DNA of 64,000 bases from Alteromonadaceae bacterium Bs31. Lineage in GTDB: Bacteria > Pseudomonadota > Gammaproteobacteria > Pseudomonadales > Cellvibrionaceae. Shown one piece after another: positions 62,089 through 64,000 of the stretch. The stretch spans positions 1 through 64,000 of the forward strand of contig FXAI01000013.1 in NCBI GenBank assembly GCA_900177435.1, read 5' to 3'. A program made the position numbers and the translations under genes. The notes below the pieces were generated by a model that was given only the letters and a program-made list of their open reading frames with translations, did not search any database and was not told the DNA's origin. Position 1 is the stretch's first letter; each line of letters starts with the position of its first letter.

Positions 62089-62117
62089 GCGTTAGAATAG
62101 GGTTCCTATTCTAACGC
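62089..62117. promoter_or_regulatory. 13-base perfect inverted repeat between divergent genes
   Basis: GCGTTAGAATAGG (62089-62101) and CCTATTCTAACGC (62105-62117) with a three-base centre, 16 bases before the SRAP start codon and 25 before the esterase start. Either an operator serving both genes or a 5-prime mRNA hairpin. Confidence 0.5.
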
Positions 62118-62133
62118 AAGAAGCATCATTTGC

Positions 62134-62772
62134 ATGTGTGGAAGATTCGCAAATCACGTGAGGGATATGCATCGCTGGATGGATATACTCAAGGGTTGGC
62201 CTGGGGATGTGCCCACTGGCTTCAATATAGCGCCAACGCAAATAGCGCCTGTTTATGCCTCAGGTCGCACTTATGGGATGAGGTGGGGCTTGATACCCTC
62301 ATGGTCAAAAGAGCCCTCGAGCAAATACGCCACCTTTAATGCTCGTGTGGAAGGCATTGATAAAAAACCCGCCTTTCGACAGGCCTGGAATAAAAAACAG
62401 AATTGTCTTGTACCTGCCCTCGGCTACTACGAGTGGAAAAAAGTAGCGGATGGCAAGCAGCCGTTTTTTATACGCAACGAGAGCAGTGATGATTTATTGT
62501 TGATGGCGGGCTTGTGGGAGCAGCGCGGCGATGATTTGTCCTTTACTGTGCTTACTGAGGCTGCCCAGGGAGCTATGGCTGAGCTACACCACCGCATCCC
62601 TGTACTACTAAACCAGGATCAAGCGGACAAATGGTTGCAAGGTACTTTGGACCTCAATGAAAGCGGCTCTAATACGCAGGTATCTTTGATTTATTATGCT
62701 GTTGGCAGGGATGTGAATAATGTGAGAAATCAGGGTGAGCAGCTGATAGGCCCCCTCGATGAAGAATCGTGA
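62134..62772 (+). CDS. SRAP-domain protein (HMCES/YedK type) for abasic-site crosslinking
   Basis: 212 residues. Cys2 at the N-terminus (MCGRFANH) is the catalytic residue after Met removal; it makes a thiazolidine crosslink with abasic sites in single-stranded DNA, protecting them at replication forks. Other conserved points: Asn in FNARVEG, Glu in YYEWKK, His in LHHRIPVLL, and GMRWGLIPSW. Normal length for bacterial members. Its 5-prime end is close to the inverted repeat at 62089. It is not part of a DNA-repair operon; the next gene is convergent. Confidence 0.93.
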   Translation: MCGRFANHVRDMHRWMDILKGWPGDVPTGFNIAPTQIAPVYASGRTYGMRWGLIPSWSKEPSSKYATFNARVEGIDKKPAFRQAWNKKQNCLVPALGYYEWKKVADGKQPFFIRNESSDDLLLMAGLWEQRGDDLSFTVLTEAAQGAMAELHHRIPVLLNQDQADKWLQGTLDLNESGSNTQVSLIYYAVGRDVNNVRNQGEQLIGPLDEES

Positions 62773-62874
62773 TCTCAATGCTTCGAAGTTGCGCTCGCGC
62801 CCGGCACAAGAAGAGTGAAATGCCTGCTGGTGGCGCAACACTTGTGCTTTTACTGCTGGTGATTATGCCGGCAG

Positions 62875-64000
62875 CTAAGCAAAGTAAACTCCACCCAATA
62901 TTAACGGCTCCGCCGCCCCGGTAACAGAAGGAAGGTTACTGGGTTTTCTTTGTAAGGTTCGCATTGCCATCCAGGCGAAGGCAACGGCTTCAACCCAGTC
63001 TGGGTGCAATTTGAGTACTTCTGTGGATTCCACTGAATAGCAGGGTAACAATTCGGTAATGCGTTTGAGTAAATGCTTGTTGTGAACCCCCCCGCCGCAA
63101 ACAAACACGCGGCAGCCTTGGGCGCAACTCTGTTTTAACGAGTCGCTGATACTCACCGCTGTTAGTTCCGCGAGTGTTGCTTGAACATCTTGTGGTGCCA
63201 GTGGTGTCATAGTTTGTTCGACAGCGGTATTAACCCAGCCAAGGTGGAACTCTTCGCGCCCAGTGCTTTTCGGAGCAGGAAGGCGAAAATAGGAGTGGCT
63301 CAGTAATTTCTGCAGCAGTTCCTGATTGACCTGGCCAGAGGCCGCCCACTGGCCGTCCATGTCATAGGCGTGAGTACCGAATGAATGAATCCAGGCATCC
63401 ATCAACACGTTGCCTGGCCCGGTATCGAAGCCGATGACGCTGCCGTCCTGAGGTAAGTAGGTTACGTTGGCCATGCCGCCAATATTTAAAATGCACCGAG
63501 CTTCTTCAGTGCTGCTGAACAGCTCCTTATGAAAGGATGGTGTAAGTGGAGCGCCTTGGCCTCCCGCGGCCATGTCTCTTCGTCTAAAATCTGCAACGGT
63601 GGTTATCCCCGTCAGCTGGGCGATAGTATTGGGGTCGCCAATTTGCAGAGAGAAAGGTTCTTTGATGGAGCTTGTACTTTGTGGCCGATGGCGAATGGTC
63701 TGGCCGTGGCTACCAATGGCGTGAATATCACTGGCACTATGGCCCGTTTGTTGGAGTAAAAAATTTGCTGCTTTGGCGAATAGTTTGCCAAGCGACCTGT
63801 CCACAGCTCCCATGCGGTCAATTTCGTTGTCGCTGGGCTTGGTCAGTTCAAAAATACGCTTACGCATGCGTTCATCGTAAGGTAGAGCAAAAGTACCTAA
63901 CAGCTTTAATGCGTTACCAGAAAAGTCTACCAATGCGGCATCAATAGAATCCGCGCTGGTACCAGACATCAGGCCGATATAAAGGCTGGGCGCCTTTGAC
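62875..64000 (-). CDS. anmK: Anhydro-N-acetylmuramic acid kinase AnmK, start beyond the window
   Basis: Phosphorylates 1,6-anhydro-MurNAc in peptidoglycan recycling, giving MurNAc 6-phosphate. Family motifs: LYIGLMSGTSADSIDAALVD, GSHGQTIRHRP, DFRRRDMAAGGQGAPL, NIGGMANVTYL, DTGPGNVLMDAW, PKSTGREEF and the C-terminal VTGAAEPLILGGVYF. An internal Met at 63967-63969 could look like a start, but the frame stays open to 64000 with the SLYIGL part that belongs to the family. The real start is upstream of the window's right end, so the gene is partial. MurQ is not seen here. Confidence 0.95.
   Translation of the reverse strand, partial: SKAPSLYIGLMSGTSADSIDAALVDFSGNALKLLGTFALPYDERMRKRIFELTKPSDNEIDRMGAVDRSLGKLFAKAANFLLQQTGHSASDIHAIGSHGQTIRHRPQSTSSIKEPFSLQIGDPNTIAQLTGITTVADFRRRDMAAGGQGAPLTPSFHKELFSSTEEARCILNIGGMANVTYLPQDGSVIGFDTGPGNVLMDAWIHSFGTHAYDMDGQWAASGQVNQELLQKLLSHSYFRLPAPKSTGREEFHLGWVNTAVEQTMTPLAPQDVQATLAELTAVSISDSLKQSCAQGCRVFVCGGGVHNKHLLKRITELLPCYSVESTEVLKLHPDWVEAVAFAWMAMRTLQRKPSNLPSVTGAAEPLILGGVYFA

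Noticed and set aside
1-64000. CRISPR array, insertion sequence, prophage or toxin-antitoxin locus
   Set aside because: No spaced direct repeats, transposase, integrase or typical small gene pair was seen on either strand.

Overview
The window looks like chromosomal DNA of a free-living or symbiotic plant-polysaccharide-degrading gammaproteobacterium of the Cellvibrionales type (Saccharophagus/Teredinibacter/Cellvibrio-like). This is inferred from secreted cellulases and mannanases whose modules are joined by long polyserine linkers and end in CBM10 and CBM2. It also rests on a Sde182-type cellulose-binding protein and on a Pseudomonas-like housekeeping order (fimW-fimX next to serB and its divergent AhpA/YtjB-like neighbour). 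No phage, insertion sequence, tRNA, rRNA or CRISPR array was found.

Layout. 1-5.7 kb: end of moeA, a PQQ-type sugar dehydrogenase, a membrane protein, a small periplasmic protein, then a promoter, a cobalamin riboswitch and btuB. 5.9-11.7 kb: a large GlyGly-CTERM surface protein on the minus strand, then cobQ-btuF, so the region is partly a B12 uptake/assembly locus. 11.7-24.3 kb is an accessory region of exported proteins: a Sde182-like protein, a von Willebrand A protein with a PEP-CTERM-like tail, a large TPR protein, a GH31 glycosidase, a trypsin-like protease fused to Sel1 repeats, a decayed alpha/beta hydrolase, and an unrecognised lipoprotein. 24.6-53.9 kb is mostly core: rnr-rlmB, rpsF-rpsR-DUF2232-rplI, dnaB, panC-panD, acs, slyD-ppnN-smrA, an OlsF-like acyltransferase fusion, serB, fimX, fimW, epmB/efp/epmA, cysE, a GntR regulator and ygiQ. 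54.3-62.1 kb is a polysaccharide-degradation cluster: GH9 endoglucanase, GH5_8 mannanase and a SASA-type esterase. The right edge holds an SRAP protein and the truncated anmK.

How the genes work together. Vitamin B12: the riboswitch would shut down btuB when cobalamin is plentiful, BtuF is the periplasmic binding protein, and CobQ amidates the corrin ring. Plant cell wall: GH9 cuts cellulose, GH5_8 cuts mannan, the esterase probably removes acetyl groups from hemicellulose, and GH31 trims oligosaccharides. Type IV pilus control: FimX and FimW are c-di-GMP effectors. EF-P: EpmB makes beta-lysine and EpmA attaches it to Lys34 of EF-P.

Most promising for novelty: the 14-cysteine module inside the GH9 enzyme, the vWA/PEP-CTERM plus TPR pair, the long G tract in the GlyGly-CTERM protein, the HtrA-like/Sel1 lipoprotein, and a hydrolase fragment joined to a probably interspersed sequence. 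I did not find one clear, wholly new multi-gene system.
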